Shown here: positions 1 to 10,622 of the stretch, piece by piece
Position numbering within the stretch: the stretch's first letter is position 1
Layout: each line of letters starts with the position of its first letter
Origin: Rhea pennata
Taxonomy: Eukaryota; Chordata; Aves; Rheiformes; Rheidae
Assembly (NCBI RefSeq): GCF_028389875.1
Contig: NC_084687.1
Coordinates: forward strand, 2,826,157-2,890,156
Reading direction: 5' to 3'
DNA length: 64,000 bases
Made by a program: the position numbers and the translations under genes
Notes under the pieces: generated by a model
Databases searched by the model: none
Seen by the model: the letters and a program-made list of their open reading frames with translations, nothing else
Told to the model about the DNA's origin: nothing

Positions 1-895
1 CCAAGTGCATGGAGGAAGGAGGCTACAAACTCCTCGCACGCAGCTCTCCCAGGTTGGGCTGGAGCAAGCAATTTTAGCAAAGAATTCACCCTGGCAGAGG
101 TGTAAGGCAGAGGTGAACCTTGCCCATGGCTTGGAGCAGCCCCTTTGAGCTCCACCAAGAAAAGAGCGTCATGAAAAGTTGCTCTAGATTCATATCCCGG
201 GGAGGTACCATGCAGCACCTGCAGGGCCAGCACCCCTATGTTACTGCAGTCCTGCAGTGCCATGGGTGCCACCACCCACAGCCTGGAGACTGACCTGTCC
301 CACAGAAAGGAGGAAAGAAATTGAAGGCAGGGAGCTGTAGGTTGCTGAGGTCCACATAGCCCTTCACGGGATCGTATTAACAGGAACCTGGTCGGGAAGG
401 AGCTGGCGAGGTTGGCTTGGCAGTCTCCACCCCAAAACAGGATCATCTCACCATGACTGCTCCTGAGGTCCCCTGAAGACCCACCACAGCTGGGGACACC
501 ACAAAATCCTGAGGCCTCCCTGCCCTCTCCTTTAGGTCATACTTGGAGCTTCACTACTCCCTCCAGGCTTCCCACGGCTCTGTGTGCAGGACTGGGTGCA
601 CCAGGCTGGGGATGTGACCAATGTCTCCAGTCACAGCTGGGGTTGAGGGCAGAGGCAACAGTGTGATCTGAGAGCCAGGGGGTCAAGCCCTTGAGACCCA
701 GCCAAGAACTGCGGATTTCCCAGTTGGAGCTGCTCCTCCATGATGTCTTCCAGGTCCACACGGGTCTGATCTTTGCTTTATCCCTCACCCAGATGTTGTC
801 TGAGATGCCTTCTTCATCTTTGCAGCAGAATTGAGGGAGGTCTCTGCAGAAGTGACTCGCTCACTCCATAAAGGTCCTTATTCATCAAGCTCTTT

Positions 896-948
896 CTATT
901 TCTCTCTCTCTCTCTTTTCTTTTTTTTTTTTTTTTTTCTTTTTTTTTA
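896..948. repeat. (TC)n / poly-T tract
   Basis: A short TC dinucleotide run is followed by two T runs interrupted by single C residues. It is simple low-complexity sequence and produces spurious Ser/Leu/Phe-rich and Lys-rich reading frames on the two strands. Confidence 0.85.
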
Positions 949-1223
949 TGGACATTAAAAATCTGAAGGCATATTTAGAGAGCAGACAGCATTGGAAGGG
1001 TGATGCTGGTGAAAAGATGCCTTCCTTGCCTAGATGCAACCCATTTGTCTGGCTGACCGCTCCCTCCCACCTCATGAGGGGCCGCACTCTGGTGCATTGA
1101 GATCTCCAGGGAAGAAAGTCGACATATGAAATATTAGCATCAGGTCACAGCATTCCTTCATCCTGGCCAAACTCGCATTACGATGATGAGGATCTGAGCT
1201 GCGATGCCTGGCTAGTGATGCAA

Positions 1224-1225
<2 letters not shown>

Positions 1226-1265
<40 letters not shown>

Positions 1266-1274
1266 TTTTTTTTT
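1226..1274. repeat. (TC)n microsatellite with poly-T tail
   Basis: About 16 TC units run directly into about 18 T residues. This is a compound pyrimidine microsatellite. It lies upstream of the KCNC4 CpG island and has no evident function. Confidence 0.9.
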
Positions 1275-2522
1275 CCAGCACAGCTTTCCCTGGGGCTCTG
1301 CTCTCCCACACTGGTGCAGATCCGGGTGGCTGGGGTGTGGAGCTATGCTAGCTTACACCCGCTGAGGATCCGACCCTGGAAGCTGCCGAGATGCAGCTAC
1401 AGTTGGACCCGGGCTTTCTAAACGTCAGGATTTTAAGCTCTAATGCCTCATGTCTTTTGGATGTTGGGGCTGCCCCAGCCACCCCAAAACCCCTGGTGGT
1501 GGAGTGAGCATTTCAAGCAGGAGACAAATCTGGGGAGGAGGGGAACTGGGACCCTGGAGCCTGACACTGTGGACCTTCTGCAAAGCTGCTGGAGGTGCAG
1601 AGGTGGCCACTGGGGTGGGGCAGGCAGGGGCTGACCATCCCACCCCTTCGCTCTGGGCTGGGGACCTTCTTATACAGCTGCTGGCCTCTGGCTCAGCTCC
1701 ACCAGCCCCCAAAAGCAGGTCTGGGAGGGGGCTTGAATCCCACCTACGACCCCAAAGTACCTGCAAGCATCTCCTCTCCTCCCTCCATCCCCCCCCACCA
1801 GGGCCAGTGCAGCCGTAAACAGCCCTGGCAGGACCGTGTCCCTTGGGGCTTTGCCTTGGTGACGGGCTTGTCCCTCTGGGCACCTCGGCTCTTCCCCTCC
1901 TCCCCAGCCCCGGCGCATGGGTCTGGAGCTGCACGATTCCCGGGAGAAGTAGCCGTCCCCTGAGAAGCGAGGGGTTTGGGGGAAGCTGGGGGGGGGGGAA
2001 GTCCCCCGAGGTCGGGGTTGCGGGTACCCTGCGCTCTGCTCCGGGGAAGGGCCCAGCCCCGGCAGCCGCGGCCCCACCTCTGGGGAAGGGGCAGCTGCCA
2101 CGTCGGGAGCTGCTTCTCGCCCAAACGGGGCAGCGAGCAGCCGGGGCGGGGGGGAGCGGGGGGCAGGGCAGGGTCTGCGGCACGCAGGCAGGACCACCTC
2201 GGCCGGGAGGCCCGGCGCCTGGGGTCCCTATCCGCTGCCCTCCCGGTGCGAGCGGCGGTGCGAGCCAGGGAGGGATGGGATCTGCTCGAGCCTCTGCCAA
2301 GAGCTGGCTCCGGCTCCGCAGGCAGCTCCGGGCTGCATTTCCCCTCCGGCGCGAAGCGGAGCTGGGGCGGCCGGGGCTCGCTGCGCGCTGACACGCAGCC
2401 CGGGCAGGCTCGGCGGGCGGCGGGGCGCCGCGGGAGGTGAGCCGGCGGCGGCGGGGGCCGCCGGGGGGGCGCCGAGAGCGGCCTGCGGGGGGTGGGCGGC
2501 GGGCGGCGACTGGAAGGGCTGG

Positions 2523-2655
2523 AGGCTTTTTATTTTTTTTGGGGGGGGGTGGATGCAGGGAGGGAGGGATGCGGGGATGGAGGGAGCGCGCGCGGGAGGG
2601 GGGGCGGGGGGGGGCAGGCGCGCTGGGGTGGAGAGGGGGGGGTCCCCGGCCCCCC
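2523..2655 (+). other. G-tract cluster, possible G-quadruplex
   Basis: The plus strand has several runs of 5-11 G within about 130 bases, just upstream of the TATA-like box at 2705. Four or more closely spaced G runs meet the usual sequence criterion for G-quadruplex folding. No function is shown by sequence alone. Confidence 0.5.
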
Positions 2656-2704
2656 CGGCGGGGCGGCGCCGGCTCCCTTAACCCCGCCGCCCTCTTCGCA
2701 GCCC

Positions 2705-2711
2705 TATAAAA
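2705..2711 (+). promoter_or_regulatory. TATA-box candidate of KCNC4
   Basis: TATAAAA in the context CCCTATAAAAGCCCCGGG matches the TATA consensus followed by a GC-rich flank. It lies inside the CpG island, about 820 bases before the KCNC4 start codon and on the same strand. If used, transcription would begin near 2735. No ATG occurs on the plus strand between there and 3523, which agrees with a scanning ribosome starting at the KCNC4 ATG. Spacing is inferred; no transcript evidence is available. Confidence 0.5.
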
Positions 2712-2734
2712 GCCCCGGGCGGCGGCGCTGCCCC

Positions 2735-3522
2735 CGCCGAGCCGCCTCCCTCGCCGAGCCGAGCCCGCCGGGAGCCGCCGGGGCGCGCAACAGGCCCCCC
2801 CTCCCCGCCCCGGGCCGGCGCCGCAGCCCCCCCCACCCCGGCTCCGGGAGGGCAGGGCCCCGCCGAGGGGGCTCCGGGAGGGGGAGGCCGAGCGGTCGCA
2901 CCGCCCCGCACCCGCCGCCACCCCCCCCCCACCCCCAAGCCCAGCCCCGGGGCAGGCGGCGGCGCCCGGCAGCCTTCCCCCCCCTCCCCCCGGCCCAGCG
3001 GCGCTGCAGGTACCGGGGGGTCGGGGGGAGGCAGCTTTGCGGGGCTCAGGGCCTGCCGCTCCCCCCCGCCCCGGCTTGGTGCCAGCATCCCCCCCCCCCC
3101 CCCCGCCCCGCGCCGTTCTCCGCATCCCCCGGGGGCTGTGCCGGGCGCCCCGGGGCCGGTGCCCCCTCCCCTGCGGCACTGCCCGCGGCCCCCCTCCTGC
3201 CTCCACTTGTTGCTCCCTGGCAGGGCTGGGCTGGCTCCTCATTTAGGGCGGTTTTTATTTCTGGGGGGGTGGTGGTTTGGAAGGAGGTGGAGGTTGCAGC
3301 CTCCCTTCCCGTCCCCGAGCTGCCACCTGTGTCCAGCTCGGCTCCAGCCTGCCGGTCCTCGCCCGGCGTCGGGGCTGCCTGAGGCCCGGGAAGGCCAAGC
3401 CTCAGCCCCCGCTTTCCCCTTCCCAGTCCCATCTCTGCCCCCTTCTCCCGCCTCCACCGACTCCCAGCTCCTCGCCTGGAGGAAGGGTGCGTGTAGCGTG
3501 CATCTCCCATCCACCAAAATCT
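2735..3522 (+). other. Probable KCNC4 5' leader, no upstream ATG
   Basis: If the TATA box at 2705 is used, this is an unspliced leader of about 790 bases. By eye it contains no ATG at all, although open frames starting at TTG run through it. The KCNC4 ATG at 3523 has a weak context (T at -3, A at +4), so the absence of competing upstream ATGs helps to assign it. An undetected leader intron cannot be excluded. Confidence 0.45.
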
Positions 3523-4173
3523 ATGATCAGCTCGGTGTGTGTCTCCTCCTACCGTGGACGCAAGTCTGGGAACAAACCACCCTCCAAAACATGCCTGAAG
3601 GAAGAGATGGGCAAAGGGGAAGACTCAGACAAGATCACCATCAATGTAGGGGGCACCCGGCATGAGACCTACAAAAGCACCCTACGGACTTTGCCAGGCA
3701 CCCGCCTGGCCTGGCTCGCCGACCCCGATGCCCAGAGCAACTTTGACTTTGATGGGAAGAGCAATGAGTTTTTCTTTGACCGCCACCCTGGGATCTTCTC
3801 CTACGTGCTCAACTACTACCGCACGGGCAAGCTGCACTGCCCCGCAGACATCTGCGGGCCTCTCTTCGAGGAGGAGCTGACCTACTGGGGCATCGATGAG
3901 ACGGACGTGGAGCCCTGCTGCTGGATGACCTACCGCCAACACCGTGATGCTGAAGAGGCCCTGGACATCTTTGAGAGTCCCGAGCCTGGTGGAGGGGCTG
4001 GCGGAGAGGAGCCTGAAGAGGAAGGGGGTAGGGAGATGGCCCTGCAACGCCTGGGCATGGATGATAGGCCGCCAGGGGCTGCCGGGGCAGCCGGAGGGGG
4101 TGGATGCTGTCGGAATTGGCAGCCCAAGATGTGGGCACTCTTTGAAGATCCCTATTCATCCAAGGCAGCAAGG
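3523..4173 (+). CDS. KCNC4: KCNC4 (Kv3.4) coding exon 1: inactivation ball and T1 domain
   Basis: First coding exon (217 codons) of the Shaw-type voltage-gated K+ channel subunit Kv3.4, a plasma-membrane protein that forms tetramers. Residues 1-28 begin [14 protein letters not shown] and carry Cys6 and Cys24. This is the N-type inactivation ball known from mammalian Kv3.4, whose serines are protein kinase C targets. Residues about 36-150 form the T1/BTB tetramerisation domain, with the Kv3 zinc motif HX5CX20CC at His105, Cys111, Cys132 and Cys133. The T1 loop after LADPD (residues 70-81) is short and acidic as in Kv3.1, not glycine-rich as in mammalian Kv3.4. An acidic/Gly-rich linker leads to [14 protein letters not shown]. 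The exon ends at AGG|GTAAGC, phase 0. The start is chosen by homology of the ball; the open frame extends further upstream but without an ATG. Confidence 0.96.
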
Positions 4174-7100
4174 GTAAGCACCCGAGATGCGTTGGTGGGG
4201 TGGTGGGATGGGGCCCATATTTGGGTTGTGTCATCATCTCCCCTTCCCCATGGGTTGTAGCAGACTCTCCCGTTGGGTTACACGGACCCCCCATGAATCC
4301 ATCCCCCTCCTGCCATGAGACCCATTGGCCATCTCCCATCCTACTGGGAAGTATCTCATCCTTCACGTCCCCTCCCAAGCATCCCACGCAGACTGGAGGA
4401 GCTGGGACAACCCTCATGTCCAAGCCCTTCCACCTGCCCCCTTCAGGCCCTCGGGCCCTGCCCCGTGCGCGTCCCCGTCTGTCACGTCTGAGCCGGCGGC
4501 GATGAGGGATTGTCAGGGAGAGTCCTTGGCAGGGCTGAGCCCTGGCGGAGTTTCAGGACGCTCTAGGACAGGCTGGATTATTTAGTTTCCTCTTGCTAGG
4601 TTCTGTGTATCTACATGCTGAAAACAATGTTTAATGTCAGAGGCTTACAGCAGGGAGCCTGGGGCTGGAGGGCGTGCACACGCGCGCCTTTGCTTGCTGG
4701 CGCACTGTGCCCTCCCTCCCGAGCCGGGCACAAATCACAGCCCCCCAACACCCCCGCGCCCATCTGCTCCCAGGGAAAAATCTTAAATCAGGTCCTGAAG
4801 TTTGTCCCTCAGGCGCTCACACCCGGCAGGTGGCCCCAGAGATGCACCCTCCTCCGTCCAGGCTTGCACCCCTCCATGCGCTAGGGGAGCACCCCTGTCC
4901 CTGCACCCATGTGCCCGCACCTGGGTGCTCCCCCGGGATAGCCACCTGCATTGGTGCACCCAGCCTGCGCACACGCGTTCGCCCTCTCCCCGCTGACGGA
5001 CGCCCACGGCGCCCGCACGGGCGTGCGGTGTTTGCAGCCCAGGCCCGGCGCTTGCCCGTCCCCGGGCGCGCGCGTGCAAGGTCGTCGCGTTGCTGGCGGC
5101 CCCCGCGCAACATACGGTCTCCGTCAGCACGTGCCGGCGCGGGTTCGCAGCCGCGACTAGCGCGTGCCCCCCCCACCCTCCCCGGCTTTATCTAACGCAC
5201 GTCTTTGGAGGCTCACGTACGGCGCGAACGCGCGTGCAAATGTGTGCGCCCGCTAGCAAACACCCGCGACCCGCCCGTGCGCTTCAGCACCCCTTGCAGA
5301 CCTTCCCTTCGCACAGACTCAAACCTGCCGTGACGTGTCCCACGTAACCGGGCATATCTTTAGGCTCCCACCACTATTTTGCACTATTTTGCATGCCTTT
5401 TTCCCGGATACTCTTAGATCATCCCCAAAGCTCTGCCTGCCAACCCCTCCGAGCGCCCACCCGCGCCGCTCCGCGTTCCCCCAGTCCTCTCCGTGCGTGT
5501 CCCCCCTGTCAAGCCCAGCTTATAAATCTGCCACACCACACGCATACGTATTTGGGGTCTAAATGAATCCTGGGCGCATTTTTAGCTGCAATGATAAGAA
5601 ATCCGGCAGGCGTCTCACGCCCACCAGCAGCGCGCAGGGCAGGGGGTCGGTTCGCCGAGGAGGCGTCTTTGCAGCTAACGTAAGGAGCCCCCCGGCCCCC
5701 GACGGGCACACGCAGAGGACGGCGGGGCAGCAAGAGCGTTACTCGTTCGGGAGAGAGGACCCAAGCCCTTGCTCGTCTCTGAGGGCTCTTTGCCTCTGAG
5801 CGACGCTCTGAATGTTCGGAGCTCCAAACCGAGAAAACCAGCCAAATCATTCAGCTGAGATTTTTTTTTTCCACGTTATTATTTGGGTCTGCTTTGCCTG
5901 CGCACTGAGCTGCTCTTGGAAAGGCGTTCGCTAAACAGAAGCAGCAGGAGCGTGTCGAAGGCAACAGAAATGGCCGGGACGTGAGCCCTGACTGGGAAAT
6001 GAGAGCAAGGGTTGGAGTGGGCCCAGTCTGCCCCAGGAGCTCCCTGCTTCCGTCCTACCTCTCTAGCATGACGGCTTGACTTAGCACCGGCACAGGGACG
6101 TTCGCCTCCCAGTCCCTGCAATGCTAACGCCCTTCTGGGTAACAGGCTCCCGGCTAAGATACCGGTGCATCTTTGCAATTGCTTAGGAGAAACACTTTGG
6201 TAGAAGGGGAAACTGAGGCACAGGCAGGGAAATCTTTGCTAGAAATCACGCAACCGCCCCATGATCAGCCTGTTGGTGATGGCAACCTGCCCAGAGCACC
6301 TAGGTTCTGCGGGGAACGGTCGCTGGTTCTGCGTCACCGTTCAGGGCTAGGGCGCTCATGGACCCGTGACCGTCTCTGCAGTGTGGTTCTGCAGGGATCT
6401 GAGGGGACCCAAAGTGAGATGTTTAACAGTGCCCCATTTCTGGTTCTCCTTGCCCTTTCAAAGGGAAAGGGGTGGTGCCATCAGCCTCCAGTGGTCCCTG
6501 GAGCTGTGCATCCGCTTGAGACCTGTTTCTCCATCCATAGCCTTGCTGGGCTGCTGAAAGCTGAAGGCACCCACTAGGTAGTAAATAAAGGCATGGAAAT
6601 GGGAGGTGACAGGGGTTCACGTGACGGCAGCAGAGGTAACTTAAATAATGTCTCTAACCTGGAGGCCTCCTCTGGCAGCAAGTCAGATGCTCAGGAAGAA
6701 ATCCAAAATAAACTGGGCTACAAGGGGTGGCTTGGGAGTATGGGAGCAAGGACCCTCCTTAGGGTATTTCTCTCTTTTGGCATTCCCAGAGCTGTCAGCT
6801 GGGGGAGCCTGTCGTGCCCATGTAGCATCAATGCCCACGGGATTATTGCTCCTAGTCCAGTCTCAGAGGTACTGTGAAAATTTGGTCCCTAGTGTATTTG
6901 TGGTCCCAGTTGGAGTGTGACAATCTGCTGCTCCCTGCGGGAAGCTGCTCAGGGAGATCTCAGCCTCGCGCGCTTGGGGGATTTTAGGTTTACTTCCAAG
7001 CTCTGCACAGCTGGGGTTCCTCAGTTTCCCCCCTTTCAAACTTACTTCTGCGGTCCTGACCTCACTTCTTCGGAGACTTCCAGGCTAGTGACACACAGGG

Positions 7101-9685
7101 GTCATGATATTTTGGGGAACAGCCATCCCAAACTGTTGTGCACATGTTGAGACCGTGCAGCTCTTTGGCGGATTCTGTAGGACTTGTTTGGTGAGGCTCC
7201 TGGTGCTGTAGCGGTGGCTACTGGGTTCCCAGTGCTGAGGCCTTCTTCTGTGTCAAAAGAAGTCATGCGGATCTCTCCCAGCACTCTGCTCTTTGGCTCC
7301 AGAAGAAGATGGATGGGCACAATTTCTAGATGCTCCTTGCCCTTGCAGTGTCCTGCTTTCGGAGGAGGTGAGGTAGTTTAGGAGGGCAGATGTCCCAGCT
7401 GCCAGTACAGCCGAGAGCGGGTAGGTCACAGCCTCCAGAGCTGGTGTTCCTCTCTGTGCCATCACCAAATGCATCTGTCCCACGAGAGGCAGTGGGAGCC
7501 AGGCACGGCATTCCCAGAAGCCCATATAGAAGTGCCAGCCCGAAACTTTGACCTTACAGGGTCATGTTTTGCCGTCTGGGTGTCTTCTGCGGAGCAAATA
7601 CCCAGTGTCAGTTCCACCAAAACATCAGGCTGCGTGTGTGTATATACAGAGACATGTATAGAAGACACCTTCGGAAAAAAAACTTTAGCTGGGAGCTAGA
7701 CAGAGGCCAGAGCTGAGATGAGAGATCTCAGGTCAGCTCTTCAGCTGACACAGAACGGGAGCAGCGCTATTGACTTCGGAGGAGGAGGTTGGTTCGCAGC
7801 AGCTGTGAATTTGAGTTTCCTATTTTTAGAGGCTGGTTCTGCTCCTGGGGCTAAATCGGATCTCACCTACGTGGTTCATACAGCAGTGTTGTTTTGTTGC
7901 CTGAGTGTTTTGGTTCTTCTAGAGAGCAGCGTTAGGGTCTCACTATCTTCCTTGGTATTTTTTTTTCTTCCCACATGGCTCTGATTCTAAGTTTTTAATT
8001 GGAAAGTTTTCCCAAGATTACTCGTATGGGGAAATTCAGGAATGTTACTCTGGGCTCAGCAGAAAAATGGATTATTCTGGCTATGCCACCACAGTGTAGA
8101 CACAGTTGTCAAGTTACAACGGCCTTGCTTTAAGATCCCACTTTGGCTTGTTTAGATTCACTCTCCAAATTTTGCCCATGTTGCTGAGGGCAAGGTTGGT
8201 CGGCGAAGGCAGGCTGAAGCATGCCTATGAGCTACCTCCAGGACAGCCACATGATGGCACGTGGTCCAGGATGGTCTGGTTAGAGGGGTATGAAGCAGCT
8301 CAGCTCATCTGTGGCAGTTGTCTAACCTGAGCGGGGATAATTGCCTCGCAGAGATTTTTCCTTTAAGTAGAGGAAAAGTCTGGCTTAAACTTCATACCTA
8401 ACTTCTAGAGGGCTGATGTTCTCTGTGCTGAATCTGTGCTGTGCCAGGAGCGGGTTTGTCCTTGGAGACCCCTGTGTGGATGCTCTCAGGAGGCCCAGGT
8501 CTCCTGACTGTCCCCAGCATATTAATACCGGTGTCTAGGGCCGGGTTTTTCTGTAGCGTGACTCAGGCTGCCTCTGCTGCTGATTCACTCCAGCCAAGGA
8601 CCCTGGCTGTAATTTCAAGCAGGCTTGCAGTGCGGCTGCCTGCTGAATAAAGCCAGGCAAGTGGGTTTGACGACAAAACGAGCCGGTCTCTCTCGGCCAG
8701 AAAGCACTGAGAGCAGGCAGGTCACATCCTGCTCTGTGCCGGGGCTTTGCCATGCCTGCGGAGACAGCAGGCGGGGTGCGTTAGCAGCAGTGGGTGCTGT
8801 AGCACCCTCTTCTCCCAGGAAGCCCATCTTGTCTGTGCTTTGATCCTAAAGGAAAGTAGAAGAAGGGCTTTTCTGCTTGGAGGCTTTTTTTCAGGTGCTC
8901 TTAGAAACAGATGCTCTAGCTAATGGACTCATCATGAGCTCATCCTGCCAGGAAGGAGGCCTGAGTGTGATTGACTGGGCGGGAATGCCACCAAACTGTT
9001 TCTTCTGACACAGCCTTTGATTTCCACCTCGTACTGCTGGTCCATCCTCGTTTGCTTGCATCTGAGGCGAATCAGGAGCCCGAATGCCGCGGTTGTGAAT
9101 GGCACAAATCTCTGATGTGGGAGGCTTTGGGGTTAATGCAGGGGAAGGATCTTTAAGCAGGCCCTCCCAAAGCTGCCTTCTGTGCCATTTCCAGTGGAGG
9201 CTTACTCTGTACGGAGGGTATTACAAGTCTCCCTTCATCACCATCATGGTCCTCTCCATTACAACTCCAGCCATGACTGGAGCCCAGCACACCTTCCCCA
9301 GTACCTATCATAGCACTGGGAGAAAGGTCCAGGACTGACATCCCCAGACACTGAAGTTTGCGATTATCTCCTGGGACAGATCGAGGGAACTTTCCTGGTC
9401 CATGATCCTTGGGTTTGGGGAGGAAGGGAGTGACTGGGTGGGAGCAGGACAACTCACCAGGTGTTGTGAGCCTGTTGTGCCCATTTGTGTCAGATGAGGA
9501 CTTCTCTCACCCCTAGGAGGGGATTAGAAGAGATGTGCCAAATGCAGGTGACACCAGAAGTATGTCTCAGGCTGCCCTGAGCCATGGCAGTTCATAAAAT
9601 TACCATCATCCCCAAAGGCTGACAACAATCTTTCTGTGTATGCCCCAGGAGGTTCAGCTAATGGCCCAGATAATTTCTTTTGCAG
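4174..9685 (+). other. KCNC4: KCNC4 intron 1
   Basis: About 5.5 kb between donor GTAAGC and acceptor TTTCTTTTGCAG, both good consensus. The first 1.4 kb is CpG-rich, the remainder is CpG-poor and ordinary. No exon-like open frame with homology was seen inside. Confidence 0.9.
4660..5560. other. CpG-rich block dense in GCGTG/CACGC words
   Basis: Within intron 1, this block repeats short alternating purine-pyrimidine words such as GCGTG, CACGC, CACGT and CGCGCG; at least nine GCGTG/CACGC pentamers were seen by eye in 900 bases. GCGTG is the core of AHR/ARNT and overlaps the RCGTG core of HIF sites. It could be an intronic regulatory island, or simply undermethylated sequence with Z-DNA-prone composition. 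Confidence 0.45.
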
Positions 9686-10622
9686 GTAGTTGCTTTTGCC
9701 TCGCTATTTTTCATCCTGGTCTCGATCACAACCTTCTGCCTGGAGACACACGAGGCCTTCAACATCGATGTCAACGTGACGGAGACCCTTGTGGTTGGCA
9801 ACACCACGACGATTCTGCTGACGCACAAAGTGGAGACGGAGCCCATCCTCACCTACATTGAAGGTGTCTGCGTCCTGTGGTTCACCCTCGAGTTCCTGGT
9901 TCGCATCATCTGCTGTCCAGATAAGCTTCTCTTCATCAAAAACCTCCTCAACATCATTGACTTTGTGGCCATCTTGCCCTTCTACCTGGAGGTAGGTCTT
10001 AGCGGCCTATCCTCCAAAGCTGCCCGGGACGTGCTAGGCTTCCTACGGGTGGTCCGTTTCGTCCGGATCCTCCGGATCTTCAAGCTGACACGGCACTTTG
10101 TAGGCCTTCGGGTGCTGGGCCACACGCTCCGGGCCAGCACCAACGAATTCCTGCTGCTCATCATCTTCCTGGCCTTGGGGGTCTTGATTTTTGCCACCAT
10201 GATCTACTATGCTGAGCGGATCGGAGCCAAGACGTCTGACCCGCGTGGAAGTGACCACACTCACTTTAAGAACATCCCCATTGGGTTCTGGTGGGCTGTG
10301 GTCACGATGACAACCCTGGGCTACGGCGACATGTACCCCAAGACCTGGTCAGGCATGGTGGTGGGGGCTCTCTGTGCGTTGGCTGGGGTGCTCACCATTG
10401 CCATGCCCGTGCCTGTCATTGTCAATAACTTTGGGATGTATTATTCGCTGGCCATGGCCAAGCAGAAGCTGCCAAAGAAGAAGAAAAAGCATATACCCCG
10501 TCCGGCCCCACTGGACTCCCCTACCTACTGCAAATCCGAGGAAAACTCTCCCCGCAACAGCACTCAGAGCGACACTTGTCCCCTGGCCGTAGAGGAGGGG
10601 GCAGCTGAGCGGAAACGGTCAG
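9686..10622 (+). CDS. KCNC4: KCNC4 (Kv3.4) coding exon 2: transmembrane core S1-S6
   Basis: Encodes residues 218-529 plus one base of the next codon, the channel core. S1 begins VVAFASLFF (218-240). The S1-S2 loop has N-glycosylation sequons at Asn247 (NVT) and Asn256 (NTT), as in Kv3 channels. The S4 sensor (about 333-354) carries Arg338, 341, 344 and 347, Lys350 and Arg353 at every third position. The pore has the K+ selectivity filter TTLGYGD (426-432), and S6 has the PVP gate motif (458-460). The basic stretch KKKKKH follows S6, then a Ser/Thr-rich cytoplasmic tail. Acceptor TTTTGCAG|GTA; donor TCAG|GTGAGA, phase 1. Reading past the donor would stay open to 10783, but the exon 3 junction restores the conserved Asp-Ser-Lys-Gln, so the splice is preferred. 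S1-S6 is intact, so this should be a functional channel. Confidence 0.97.

Larger units (their letters stand above)
1..1890. other. Upstream flank of KCNC4, no gene recognised
   Basis: No open frame here resembles a known protein; the longest are 60-90 codons and lack splice or conservation logic. The stretch has ordinary, CpG-poor composition and two pyrimidine-rich simple repeats (listed separately). In mammals the gene upstream of KCNC4 is SLC6A17; no exon of it is visible here. CpG density rises sharply after about 1.9 kb. Confidence 0.6.
1900..3480 (+). promoter_or_regulatory. CpG island over the KCNC4 promoter and leader
   Basis: Seen: the sequence turns very G+C- and CpG-rich from about 1.9 kb up to the first coding exon at 3523. 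It has many GC-box-like GGGCGG/CCGCCC words, long G runs at 1988-1998 and 2540-2550, G-rich blocks to about 2655, and a run of 16 C at 3089-3104. A TATA-like box at 2705 sits inside it. Inferred: this is the KCNC4 promoter island and most of its 5' leader. Large open frames here, including a 600-codon one on the minus strand, come from the lack of A/T-containing stop codons. Confidence 0.75.

Noticed and set aside
1440-3242. 600-codon open frame on the minus strand over the KCNC4 promoter
   Set aside because: Pro/Arg/Gly/Ala-rich sequence from a CpG island; overlapping long frames exist on both strands and no family is visible.
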